From contig NZ_APJI01000010.1 in NCBI RefSeq assembly GCF_000497575.1, positions 372,001-436,000 on the forward strand: DNA of 64,000 bases. The letters are read 5' to 3'. This document shows, piece by piece, positions 32,204-39,825 of this stretch (positions are counted from its first letter, which is position 1; each line of letters starts with the position of its first letter). A program made the translations under genes and the position numbers. The notes below the pieces were generated by a model. The model was not told the DNA's origin. It ran no database searches and saw nothing but the letters and a program-made list of their open reading frames with translations. The DNA comes from Afipia sp. OHSU_II-C1. GTDB lineage: Bacteria; Pseudomonadota; Alphaproteobacteria; Rhizobiales; Xanthobacteraceae.

Positions 32204-33249
32204 GCGCTTCTTCCGTCACTTGCAGACGCTCCGCCGTTCGGCGCTGACCGCCGCGGGCATCGCTCAGCTTTGGGAAGGAAACGCGTGTCGCGTTAGCGCG
32301 TACTGGAATGAGGTGGCGGACCGCAGGGCGCGGCTGGAGTGCTCGCTGAAATGAATTCGCTGGAAATGATTGCTGTAAAGTCGATGTGCCTGCTCTGACT
32401 GCTGGACATAGAAATTCCCCCTCCTGCCACGGTAAAACCATGGCAAGTTGTTATCGCCTTGATCTGTTCTAGTCTTTTGTTTCGCCCGACCAGTTGACTG
32501 ATCAGGCTTCAGCCGCCGCTTCGTTTTGCCCGTCCAAACCTATCCCCTGCCTTCAAGCCGGTGGGTTTTTCCTCTGCGGGGTTTCTCGCTTTGTTACGCG
32601 GAGCCCGGAATGATCCGGCCGCCGCGGCGGAGAAATTTTTCGCACAGAAGACCGCTCTCACAACTCACGTGAGCTCAGGCCCGACCATCGCTAGGAAAGC
32701 GTCGCTAACTTGCAGACCAACTGACTTGCATGCCCGCCCAAGAGTCTCAAACCGCGCTGATCAAGAGAGCCGTGGGCGACGCGACGTAATAAGAAATACA
32801 CGAGGCGCTGCGGCTCGCAACGAAATTGATTTCGCATCGCGCGCTCAAAGCGCGACTTGCCGCTGATGCGAAACACCGAGCGGTTCATGACAAAACAGCA
32901 AGGTTTTGAATCTGTGCGCAGATTCGAAAAGTCGGACAACTGTCACAAATGGAGCAATCGGCAAAACTTCCTTCATAAATAATTTATGATTCCTCAGGCG
33001 ACGCATGCGTTTTCCAACTGCTGTCCGCCACTATGCCGATAAGGCCTTCGCCAAGCGTGTTTTTTTGTGATCGGCAGAACAGGGTAACCCCAGCGCGCGC
33101 TTCAAGGCCGGCGCATCAACGCGCTTGCATTTTCAAAATGTCGAAGGCGCGGCGCGTGCCGTTGGCTTGCGCATTTTGAATGGTGCTCGCGTGCCGCTCG
33201 CGTTGTCACATGCCGGAGATTGTTTGCGCGTGATGGTGCACGTGCAAAA
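32204..33249. other. Gene-free region between rpsT and dnaA
   Basis: About 1 kb with no convincing gene: the short open frames here have poor composition and no family resemblance. It must hold the dnaA promoter and could include part of the replication origin, because an AT-rich patch (around 32971-32991), a T-run near 33060 and a strong dyad (32908-32925) are present. I found no clear match to the DnaA box TTATCCACA or near variants on either strand, so an origin here is not supported by boxes. Confidence 0.5.
32908..32925. repeat. 18-base inverted repeat upstream of dnaA
   Basis: GAATCTG (32908-32914) and CAGATTC (32919-32925) pair exactly around TGCG. It could be an operator for dnaA or a minor hairpin; no T-run follows on either strand, so it is not a terminator. 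Confidence 0.45.
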
Positions 33250-33277
33250 GAAAAAGCCCGGCGCTGGCCGGGCTTTT
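33250..33277 (-). terminator. Rho-independent terminator downstream of rpsT
   Basis: A GC-rich stem GCCCGGC/GCCGGGC (33256-33261 region with 33267-33273) with A-run and T-run on either side. It follows the rpsT stop by about 50 bases on the minus strand, so it ends the rpsT transcript before dnaA and may act in both directions. Confidence 0.85.
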
Positions 33278-33328
33278 GCAGACGATCTTTTTGAAGATCA
33301 GTTTTTCGAGACGCGTGCGCCGCGGAAC

Positions 33329-33595
33329 TTACTTGGCGAGCTTGGCGATCTGGTGGGTCAGGCGCGACACCTTACGGCTCGCGTTGTTCTTGTGAATGAT
33401 GTTGCGCTGCGCAGCCTGCATCAGATCCGGCTCGGCCTTCTTCATCGCTTCGAGAGCGGCGGCGCGATCGCCCTTCTTGATGGCTTCTTCGACGTTGCGA
33501 ACCGAACCGCGCATCTGGGTGCGGCGCGATTTGTTGATCAGGGTGCGGCGAGCAATCTTGCGAGTCGCCTTCTTGGCGGAGGTGGTATTGGCCAT
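33329..33595 (-). CDS. rpsT: 30S ribosomal protein S20
   Basis: An 88-residue basic 16S rRNA-binding protein of the small subunit. The sequence [20 protein letters not shown], the Lys/Arg-rich three-helix build, and [20 protein letters not shown] are typical of alphaproteobacterial S20. It is a single gene with its own terminator at 33250-33277. The location upstream of dnaA on the same strand is common in this order. Confidence 0.97.
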   Translation of the reverse strand: MANTTSAKKATRKIARRTLINKSRRTQMRGSVRNVEEAIKKGDRAAALEAMKKAEPDLMQAAQRNIIHKNNASRKVSRLTHQIAKLAK

Positions 33596-33902
33596 GGTCT
33601 CTCGGTTTCTCTCGGTCCGTCAGACCGCGGCTGTCGTTGTGAGCCGCAGGGCTGATCGCTATCGACCGTTCGGCCGATGATGGGTGAAAATCGGTGGTCC
33701 TGAAAATGTTCTTCGCAAAGAGCCTGTCCAAACAACACACTCTTAAAGAACATCGGCGGCAGGATTGCGCCCGCCGCCAGTTGCGGGTTCTTATAGGGAT
33801 ACTGGCCTGCACCGTCAACGATTTCCGGGCCCATTTTGGGGTTTCCGGGGCCGGGTGGGGCGCCCGCCGGGACCGGCGAAGTGATTGAAATAAATGGGGT
33901 GA
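33596..33902. other. Intergenic region between rpsT and a rightward membrane-protein gene
   Basis: Divergent spacer of 307 bases that should hold the rpsT promoter and that of the gene at 33903. I see no gene, repeat or clear promoter box in it. Confidence 0.5.
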
Positions 33903-34223
33903 ATGATGATCCGTGGGTTTTTTCGTCTGATTGGGCTGTTTCTGCTGGTGATCGGCTTCTTGTCGCTGGTTTACGACGGAGCCCGGACCATTGCCGACCA
34001 GACCCTGCGGATTACGCGGCTCGGAGAGCTCTGGAACGACATCAACCAGGCCAGCCAGCAGTCGTTTCAGGCCATGGTCGAGGGCGTTTCGCCGTTGCTC
34101 TGGAGCAGCGTGATGAAGCTTCTGCTCAACCAGCCGGCCTGGGCGGTTCTGGGCATTCTCGGTATCGTGCTGATGCTGCTGTTCCGGCCCTCGAAGCCGT
34201 TGATCGGTTATTCCCGAAACTGA
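33903..34223 (+). CDS. Small membrane protein (106 residues)
   Basis: Unnamed family. Two hydrophobic spans are evident, about residues 8-25 (FRLIGLFLLVIGFLSLVYD) and 75-95 (AWAVLGILGIVLMLLF), joined by a soluble segment with LRITRLGELWNDINQASQQS. The protein begins MMIRGFFRLIG, with a GGGG-type ribosome-binding sequence upstream. Homologues in Bradyrhizobiaceae are usually annotated hypothetical. It is a lone gene between rpsT and msrA. Confidence 0.65.
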   Translation: MMIRGFFRLIGLFLLVIGFLSLVYDGARTIADQTLRITRLGELWNDINQASQQSFQAMVEGVSPLLWSSVMKLLLNQPAWAVLGILGIVLMLLFRPSKPLIGYSRN

Positions 34224-34391
34224 GCGGCCGCCTGCCGCAAGGGAATTCGCCTGGCGGGCGGACGGCAAAAGCGGATCGCGGATATTTCAAGGGGCGATGC
34301 CGGACATATGATGAGCCGGCCGTCCGTAACGCTCTGACAATTGCCGCGTAGAGGCCCATATAGAGAGACGCGAACCCGTAAGGAGCACGCC

Positions 34392-35045
34392 ATGTTCTTC
34401 TCCCGCAAACCCCTCGATCTGCCGAGCACCGCCGATGCCCTGCCGGGCCGCGCGACCGCGTTGCCGACGGCGAGAACCCATTTCGTCAACGGGCACGCGC
34501 TGAAGGGGCCTTATCCGGAAGGCCTTGAGACTGCGGTTTTCGGTCTCGGCTGTTTCTGGGGCGCCGAACGCAAGTTCTGGGAAATGGACGGTGTCTATGT
34601 GACCGCGGTCGGCTATGCTGGCGGGGTGACGCCGAACCCGACATATGAAGAGACCTGCTCGGGCCGCACCGGCCACACCGAAGCGGTGCTGGTGGTGTTC
34701 GATCCGAACAAGGTGTCGTACGACGCGCTGCTGAAGACGTTCTGGGAAAGTCACGATCCGACCCAGGGCATGCGTCAGGGCAACGACATCGGCACGCAGT
34801 ATCGCTCGGCGATCTACACCACCAGCGACGCGCAGATGGCGGCGGCGCTGGCGTCGAAGGACGCCTATAACAAGGCGCTCAACGCCAAGCGGTATGGCTC
34901 GATCACCACCGAGATCAAACCGGCCGGCGAGTTCTATTTTGCCGAGGACTATCATCAGCAATATCTGGCGAAGAATCCCGCCGGCTACTGCGGTCTCGGG
35001 GGAACCGGCGTGTCGTGCCCGATCGGAGTGGGTGTGAGCGCGTAA
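34392..35045 (+). CDS. msrA: Peptide-methionine (S)-S-oxide reductase MsrA
   Basis: Repairs methionine-S-sulfoxide in oxidised proteins using thioredoxin. The catalytic cysteine lies in [13 protein letters not shown] near residue 53, and the family motif [20 protein letters not shown] is intact. The C-terminal Cys residues in [16 protein letters not shown] can serve as resolving cysteines. The protein has 217 residues, with a long N-terminal extension (about 45 residues) as in other rhizobial MsrA proteins. ATG 34392 is preceded by AAGGAG at good spacing. Confidence 0.95.
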   Translation: MFFSRKPLDLPSTADALPGRATALPTARTHFVNGHALKGPYPEGLETAVFGLGCFWGAERKFWEMDGVYVTAVGYAGGVTPNPTYEETCSGRTGHTEAVLVVFDPNKVSYDALLKTFWESHDPTQGMRQGNDIGTQYRSAIYTTSDAQMAAALASKDAYNKALNAKRYGSITTEIKPAGEFYFAEDYHQQYLAKNPAGYCGLGGTGVSCPIGVGVSA

Positions 35046-35092
35046 CGCATGATCCGGAAAAGTGGGAACCGGTTTTCCGATCAGATCATGCG
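35046..35092. repeat. Extragenic palindrome of the GATC/CCGGAAAA family
   Basis: Outer arms GCATGATC (35047-35054) and GATCATGC (35084-35091) are exact reverse complements, and the inner CCGGAAAA...TTTTCCG arms pair as well. It begins right after the msrA stop. Related elements are at 8480-8527 and 61182-61230. It could double as a transcription attenuator. Confidence 0.82.
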
Positions 35093-35179
35093 CAACTAAC
35101 CCCGCGCTTACCCTTTATTAACCATAAATGCTGCAAACCGGGCCTGTCTCTCATCACGAGGACAGGTCCGGAGCGTTTC

Positions 35180-35746
35180 ATGCGTGCGTCGCGGTTGTCG
35201 CTGATCGCTGTCGTTGTTACTGCGCTCGCGCTGACGGGCTGCATGCAGACGTCTGCGTCTGTGACGACCGGCTATGCTCCGGTTGATGAGCCGTATCGGC
35301 TCGACGCCGGAGACCGGCTTCGCATTGTTGTTTACGGCCAGGAAGGTCTCACCAACACCTATGCGGTCGGTGCCAGCGGGTCGATCACCATGCCGCTGAT
35401 CGGCTCGGTTCCCGCACGCGGTCTGACGCCGGCCGAGCTTGCAGCCGCGGTGACGGCGCGCCTGAAGCGAGGCTATCTGCGCGAGCCTTATGTGGCGGCG
35501 GAAGTCGAGAGCTACCGTCCGTTCTTCATCCTCGGCGAAGTGACTGCGCCGGGCCAGTATCCCTATGTGCCCAACATGACGGTCGAGAGCGCGGTGGCGA
35601 TCGCCGGCGGTTTCACCCCGCGCGCGGAGCGCAAGGCCATCCGGCTGACCCGCGTTGGTGAAGGCGGCGCAGCACAGGCCGTTGTGCCCCCCGGCACGTT
35701 CCTCAAGCCCGGCGATACCATCTCGGTCGCAGAACGCTGGTTTTAA
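35180..35746 (+). CDS. Polysaccharide biosynthesis/export lipoprotein (Wza/KpsD-like)
   Basis: A 188-residue outer-membrane lipoprotein candidate. The signal peptide MRASRLSLIAVVVTALALTGC ends in a lipobox LTGC. The Poly_export domain follows (YRLDAGDRLRIVVYGQEGLT and GSITMPLIGSVPARGLTP), then a SLBB-like segment (FFILGEVTAPGQYPYVPNMTVESAVAIAGG). It lacks the longer C-terminal part of Wza. No glycosyltransferase, Wzc or Wzx gene is nearby, so it is an orphan here. Start ATG 35180 is required for a proper signal peptide. Confidence 0.87.
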   Translation: MRASRLSLIAVVVTALALTGCMQTSASVTTGYAPVDEPYRLDAGDRLRIVVYGQEGLTNTYAVGASGSITMPLIGSVPARGLTPAELAAAVTARLKRGYLREPYVAAEVESYRPFFILGEVTAPGQYPYVPNMTVESAVAIAGGFTPRAERKAIRLTRVGEGGAAQAVVPPGTFLKPGDTISVAERWF

Positions 35747-35752
35747 GGGCCT

Positions 35753-35826
35753 GTCATTGCCGGGCTTGACCCGGCAATCCATCTTTTCAACGCGCGATCG
35801 ATGCGTGGTTTAAGCCCGCGCATGAC
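35753..35826. repeat. REP-like palindrome pair in inverted orientation
   Basis: Left arm 35753-35783 is the same 31-base element as the arms of the GIY-YIG cassette (two differences from the 28874 copy, none from the reverse complement of the 29204 copy that I can see). Right arm 35800-35826 carries AAGCCCGCGCATGAC. The spacer is 16 bases. It begins just after the export lipoprotein stop codon. Confidence 0.8.
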
Positions 35827-35879
35827 TTGCGGACGTCCTTCCATCAGATGTCGGGGATGCCAGAGAGAAGGATGCGGGC

Positions 35880-36227
35880 TTATCGCCACATCCAGTTGCG
35901 GCTCCAGTCGGCCTTCCAGCCGGTGAGGCGGCCGCCGCGGAATTGCAGATAGAGCGGATCGTCGCGGAACGACCACCGCGCGCCGACATTGCGGATCACG
36001 ACAAAAATTTCGTTGCCGGGCTGCCCGCTGACATAGCTCAGCGGTTGCCCGAGCGCGTCGGTTGCGTCCTCCACGCTCATGCCGAACACCAGCGGGGTGT
36101 GGTTGGATAGCGTCGTGGTGAAGGGGGAGGGCGGCAGCCGCTCCGCGCGCGCAGCCGCCGGGGTATGCGCAAGAGCGATGGCGACAAGCGAGGCGAAGGC
36201 AACTAGTTTCATGCCCAAAGTGTTCAT
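35880..36227 (-). CDS. Secreted hypothetical protein (115 residues)
   Basis: An N-terminal signal peptide (MNTLGMKLVAFASLVAIALA, followed by AHTPAAARA) points to export to the periplasm. The mature part has TPLVFGMSVEDATDALGQPL and RDDPLYLQFRGGRLTGWKAD, resembling the small SmpA/OmlA-like or lipocalin-like pattern of repeated short beta segments, but I cannot assign a family. It is divergent from the AtuA gene, with only 33 bases between start codons. Confidence 0.65.
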   Translation of the reverse strand: MNTLGMKLVAFASLVAIALAHTPAAARAERLPPSPFTTTLSNHTPLVFGMSVEDATDALGQPLSYVSGQPGNEIFVVIRNVGARWSFRDDPLYLQFRGGRLTGWKADWSRNWMWR

Positions 36228-36260
36228 CGGTTTTGCCGGTCAAGGCAAGCCGAAAGACAA

Positions 36261-37646
36261 ATGAAAATTCCGGGGAAGGATCAATTTTTGTCGGGTTTAC
36301 GGATAGGTGCGGGATCGGCGTGGTGGGGTGACCGCATCGAGCCTGCGAAGCTCAACGCCGAGCAGGGCGATCTCGATTATCTCTGTTTCGAGACCATGGC
36401 GGAGGCGACCGTCTCCGCCGCGCAGGTGCGCAAACGGCGCGATCCCTCGTTCCCCGGATATGACACCTATCTTGACGACCGCATGAAGGCGGTGCTGCCC
36501 GGTTGTTTGAAACGCGGCACCAAGATCATCAGCAATCAGGGTTGGATCAATCCGGACGGCGCGGCCCAGCGCATCGTTGAATTGCTGCGCGCGCACGGCG
36601 CAGCGGGGAAGAAAGTCGCCGCGGTTTCCGGCAGCCTGATCACCGAGCGGATCGCGAAACTTGGCGGCACCATTCTGGAAAACGGCGCGGCGGTGAGTTC
36701 GATCGCGCCGGAGATCATTTCCGCCGAAGCCTATCTCGGCGCGGAGCCGATCGTTGAAGCCCTGCGGCAGGGCGCGGACATCGTGATCACCGGGCGTGTT
36801 GCCGATCCCTCATTATTTCTCGCGCCGATGATGCATGAATTCGGCTGGCGCTCCGATGACTACACAACGCTCGGCGCGGGTAGCGGCCTCGGGCATCTGC
36901 TGGAATGTGGCGCGCAGGTCACCGGCGGCTATTTCGCCGATCCGGGCTTCAAGGATGTGCCCAACCCGTGGGATCTGGCGTTTCCCATCGCGGAGGTCGA
37001 GAGCGACGGCTCTGCGGTGATCGCGAAGGTCGCGGGCACCGGCGGCGTCATCAACGCCATGACGGTGAAGGAGCAGATGCTCTACGAGGTGCATGATCCG
37101 GCGAATTACATCACGCCGGATGTGGTGGTGGACTTCACCACGGCTGCGCTTGAACAGGTGGGGCCGGACCGCATGCGTGTCAGTGCCATCGGCGGCAAGC
37201 CGCGCACGCCGACTTTGAAAGTCTCGATGGGCTGCATGGGCTTCATCGGCGAGGACATGTTCTTTTATGCCGGTCCCGGTGCGCTGCGCCGCGCGCAGCT
37301 CGCCAAAAAGATTCTGGAAGAGCGGTTCCGCATCGTGAATCTCAAGGCCGACGACTTGCGGATCGATTTCCTCGGTCTCAACGCGATCCACGGTGAAGCG
37401 ACTCCAAACGATGCACCAGAGCCTTATGAGGTCGCGATACGTGTCGCAGCGCGTTGCAGGACGCGCGAGGAAGCCCTGAAGGTCGGCCGCGAGATCGACG
37501 GCATGGCGGTGTCCGGTGTCGGCATGACCGGCAAACGGGTGCCGCATCAGGACCGCGCCCGCGAGATCATCGGCGTGTGGTCCACGCTGGTGCCGCGCGA
37601 GGCGGTCCCGCCCGTCATCACCTGGTACGAGCTGACGCCATGCTGA
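36261..37646 (+). CDS. AtuA family protein (DUF1446, acyclic terpene utilisation)
   Basis: A 461-residue protein of the DUF1446/AtuA family. Typical segments are RIGAGSAWWGDRIEPA, LDYLCFETMAEATVSAAQ, GADIVITGRVADPSLFLAPM and NAMTVKEQMLYEVHDPANYI. In Pseudomonas, AtuA belongs to the citronellol/geranyl-CoA catabolic cluster, but the biochemical role is not established and no geranyl-CoA carboxylase genes are adjacent. The 3' end overlaps the next gene by 7 bases (start at 37640). Likely a two-gene operon with it. Confidence 0.82.
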   Translation: MKIPGKDQFLSGLRIGAGSAWWGDRIEPAKLNAEQGDLDYLCFETMAEATVSAAQVRKRRDPSFPGYDTYLDDRMKAVLPGCLKRGTKIISNQGWINPDGAAQRIVELLRAHGAAGKKVAAVSGSLITERIAKLGGTILENGAAVSSIAPEIISAEAYLGAEPIVEALRQGADIVITGRVADPSLFLAPMMHEFGWRSDDYTTLGAGSGLGHLLECGAQVTGGYFADPGFKDVPNPWDLAFPIAEVESDGSAVIAKVAGTGGVINAMTVKEQMLYEVHDPANYITPDVVVDFTTAALEQVGPDRMRVSAIGGKPRTPTLKVSMGCMGFIGEDMFFYAGPGALRRAQLAKKILEERFRIVNLKADDLRIDFLGLNAIHGEATPNDAPEPYEVAIRVAARCRTREEALKVGREIDGMAVSGVGMTGKRVPHQDRAREIIGVWSTLVPREAVPPVITWYELTPC

Positions 37647-37984
37647 TCAAACTCGAGCAGGTGGCGCATGTGCGGTCCGGCGACAAGGGCAACACCTCGA
37701 ACATCGCAGTGATCGCCTATCGCGATGAATTCTATCCGCTGCTGAAGGCGCAATTGACTGCGGCAAAGTTCAAGGAATTCTATCGCGGGGCGATCAAAGG
37801 TCGCGTCACGCGTTATGAAGCCGACAATCTGGCGGCGCTGAACTTCGTGGCGGAAGGCGCGCTCGGCGGCGGCGTGTCGCGCAGCCTCAGTCTCGACAAT
37901 TACGGCAAGGCGCTATCGGCGGCGATCCTCGGCTTTCCGATCGAGGTGCCGGAGAAGTATGCCAACCTGCTGCGCGGCGGATAA
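37640..37984 (+). CDS. AtuA-associated small protein
   Basis: A 114-residue protein starting MLIKLEQVAHVRSGDKGNTS. The GDKGNTSNIAVIAY segment and the C-terminal FVAEGALGGGVSRSL match the small domain that is often fused to or encoded next to AtuA. It overlaps the AtuA gene, so translation is probably coupled. In many bacteria this part is the C-terminal domain of a single longer AtuA protein, so here the pair may be a split form. Function unknown. Confidence 0.8.
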   Translation: MLIKLEQVAHVRSGDKGNTSNIAVIAYRDEFYPLLKAQLTAAKFKEFYRGAIKGRVTRYEADNLAALNFVAEGALGGGVSRSLSLDNYGKALSAAILGFPIEVPEKYANLLRGG

Positions 37985-38050
37985 ACTTCGATCCGCATCG
38001 AAACAACGATTGTCTGATATGAGCGAGTATCTGGCTACGAACGAAAAGTG

Positions 38051-38163
38051 CTCCCTCTCCCCGGCGGGGAGAGGGTGGGGGTGAGGGGATCTCAATCTAT
38101 CGAGAGATTCTACGCCCTCACCCGGCACGCTTTGCGTGCCGACCTCTCCCCACGGGAGAGGTG
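38051..38163. repeat. GC-rich palindromic repeat, CCTCTCC/GGAGAGG family
   Basis: Two hairpin modules, 38051-38088 and 38115-38163, in the gap between the AtuA pair and the DMT exporter. They contain facing CCTCTCCCC and GGGGAGAGG arms and a CCGGCACGC/GCGTGCCG stem. A smaller relative lies at 29269-29289. Such elements are abundant in Bradyrhizobiaceae genomes. Confidence 0.75.
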
Positions 38164-38209
38164 AATCATTGCTAACCGATACTTCTGGAAAAGAACGTTA
38201 TAGGCCGAC

Positions 38210-39127
38210 ATGACTCTCGCCATCGAGACGCCTCCCGCGCGCACCGCGGTCAACCTTGCCCTGCTGGTGCTGCTGGCGACGCTGTGGGGCGCGGCCTACA
38301 CACTGGTCAAGATCGGCGTGGAAACCATCCCGCCGCTGACTTTTATTTCCGGGCGTACGCTCATCGCAGGCGGCATCCTGCTGGCGATCATGGCCCTGCG
38401 CGGCATCGCCCTGCCGCGCGATCCGGCGGTGTGGAAGCGTTTCATGATTCAGGCCTGTCTCAACAGTGTGGTGCCCTTCACGCTGATCGCCTATGCGGAA
38501 ACCCATGTTGGTGCCGGCCTCGCGACCATCCTGGGTTCGAATGCGCCGATCTTCGCATTTCTGCTGGCGCTGCTGTTCGTGCGTCACGAACGTCCGACCC
38601 TGCGCCAGTCGTTTGGCGTGGCGGCGGGTCTGGCCGGAATCTGTCTGGTCGTGGGCGTCGACGCGTTGAACGGACTGGGGCAGGACGTTCTCGCGCAGCT
38701 GGCGCTGGTCCTCTCCGCCGTGATGTTTGGTGCTGCGGCGTTGTTCGGGCGCAATTTCAACGGGCTCGATCCGATGGTGCCGGCTGCCGGATCCATGATC
38801 TGCGGCGCGGTGATGCTGACGCCGCTCAGTCTCATCATCGACCGGCCGTGGACTCTGACGCCGTCGGTGACGTCCATCGCGGCCCTGATTGCACTCGCGG
38901 TGTTCTCGACCGCGCTCGCCTTCGTGATTTACTTTCGGCTGATCCAGACGCTTGGATCTGTGGGCACGACCGCGCAGGCTTATCTGCGCGTGCCGCTTGG
39001 TGTCGGCCTTGGCGTGGTGGTTCTGGGCGAAACGCTCTCGCCAACGGTCTGGATCGGTCTGGTATGCGTGGTCGTGGGGATCGCTGCGATGACAATTCCC
39101 AAGCGCGCGGTCGCACCCATCAGCTAG
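38210..39127 (+). CDS. DMT superfamily (EamA) transporter
   Basis: A 305-residue inner-membrane permease of the drug/metabolite transporter superfamily with two EamA repeats and about 10 hydrophobic segments. The N-terminal repeat has LLATLWGAAYTLVKIGVETI and the second has FSTALAFVIYFRLIQTLGSV, both typical. Substrates range from amino acids to nucleosides and cannot be inferred. It stands alone between the AtuA pair and the molybdenum hydroxylase genes. Confidence 0.88.
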   Translation: MTLAIETPPARTAVNLALLVLLATLWGAAYTLVKIGVETIPPLTFISGRTLIAGGILLAIMALRGIALPRDPAVWKRFMIQACLNSVVPFTLIAYAETHVGAGLATILGSNAPIFAFLLALLFVRHERPTLRQSFGVAAGLAGICLVVGVDALNGLGQDVLAQLALVLSAVMFGAAALFGRNFNGLDPMVPAAGSMICGAVMLTPLSLIIDRPWTLTPSVTSIAALIALAVFSTALAFVIYFRLIQTLGSVGTTAQAYLRVPLGVGLGVVVLGETLSPTVWIGLVCVVVGIAAMTIPKRAVAPIS

Positions 39128-39333
39128 CCCTTTATCGGCTTGTCGCATCGCACAACTGCAGCGCTGCGTTGCCGCGCATCATTTCATTTTGACCGATTCT
39201 AATTCTGTTGCCAGCAGTTGCAAACGCGACCATGCTCCGGTGGCTCGTTACCGACCGGTGCGTGACGGGCGGACGACCTCGATGTGAGTCATCGCCGTAA
39301 GCGATGTCGTGCACCGGCGGGGAAACGCAAAAG

Positions 39334-39825
39334 ATGCCAACGATAAGCATTAACGGACGGAATGTGTCCGTCGACGCGGCGAACGACACGCCGCTGCTCT
39401 GGGTTATCCGCGAACAACTTCAAATGACAGGGACGAAATTTGGCTGCGGCGCAGGTCTTTGCGGCGCATGCACCGTGCACGTCAACGGCGAAGCGGTGCG
39501 CTCCTGCCAGACCGCACTGAGCGACGTCGCCGGCAAGAAGATCACCACCATCGAAGGGCTGAGCGCCAAGGGCGATCACCCGCTGCAGAAGGCATGGATC
39601 CTCGAGCAGGTGCCGCAATGCGGTTACTGCCAGTCCGGCCAGATCATGCAGGCGGCCTCGCTGCTCGCCAAGAACACCAATCCGACGAAGGATGAAGTCG
39701 TTGCGCATATGGACGGCAATCTGTGCCGCTGCATGACCTATTCGCGCATTCAGAAGGCGATCATGCGCGCTGCCAATGACATGCGCACCGCGTCGAATGC
39801 GCCGACCAATCGGAGCGCAACATGA
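39334..39825 (+). CDS. Molybdenum hydroxylase small subunit, 2Fe-2S (isoquinoline oxidoreductase alpha type)
   Basis: A 163-residue electron-transfer subunit. The plant-type 2Fe-2S cluster cysteines are in FGCGAGLCGACTVHVNG and EAVRSC, and the second helical-domain cluster in QCGYCQSGQIM and LCRCMTY. This is the eight-cysteine pattern of xanthine dehydrogenase-family small subunits. The ATG at 39334 follows purine-rich AAAAG. The stop overlaps the start of the large subunit as ATGA. The small-plus-large arrangement without an FAD subunit fits IorAB-like enzymes. Confidence 0.92.
   Translation: MPTISINGRNVSVDAANDTPLLWVIREQLQMTGTKFGCGAGLCGACTVHVNGEAVRSCQTALSDVAGKKITTIEGLSAKGDHPLQKAWILEQVPQCGYCQSGQIMQAASLLAKNTNPTKDEVVAHMDGNLCRCMTYSRIQKAIMRAANDMRTASNAPTNRSAT

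Noticed and set aside
32561-32866. A 101-codon rightward frame (and a leftward one at 32691-32939) in the region upstream of dnaA
   Set aside because: No convincing ribosome-binding site, poor composition and no family resemblance. I treat the region as non-coding.
32204-33328. A definite oriC call
   Set aside because: No DnaA-box cluster could be read on either strand, so only the gene neighbourhood suggests it; reported as a question instead.
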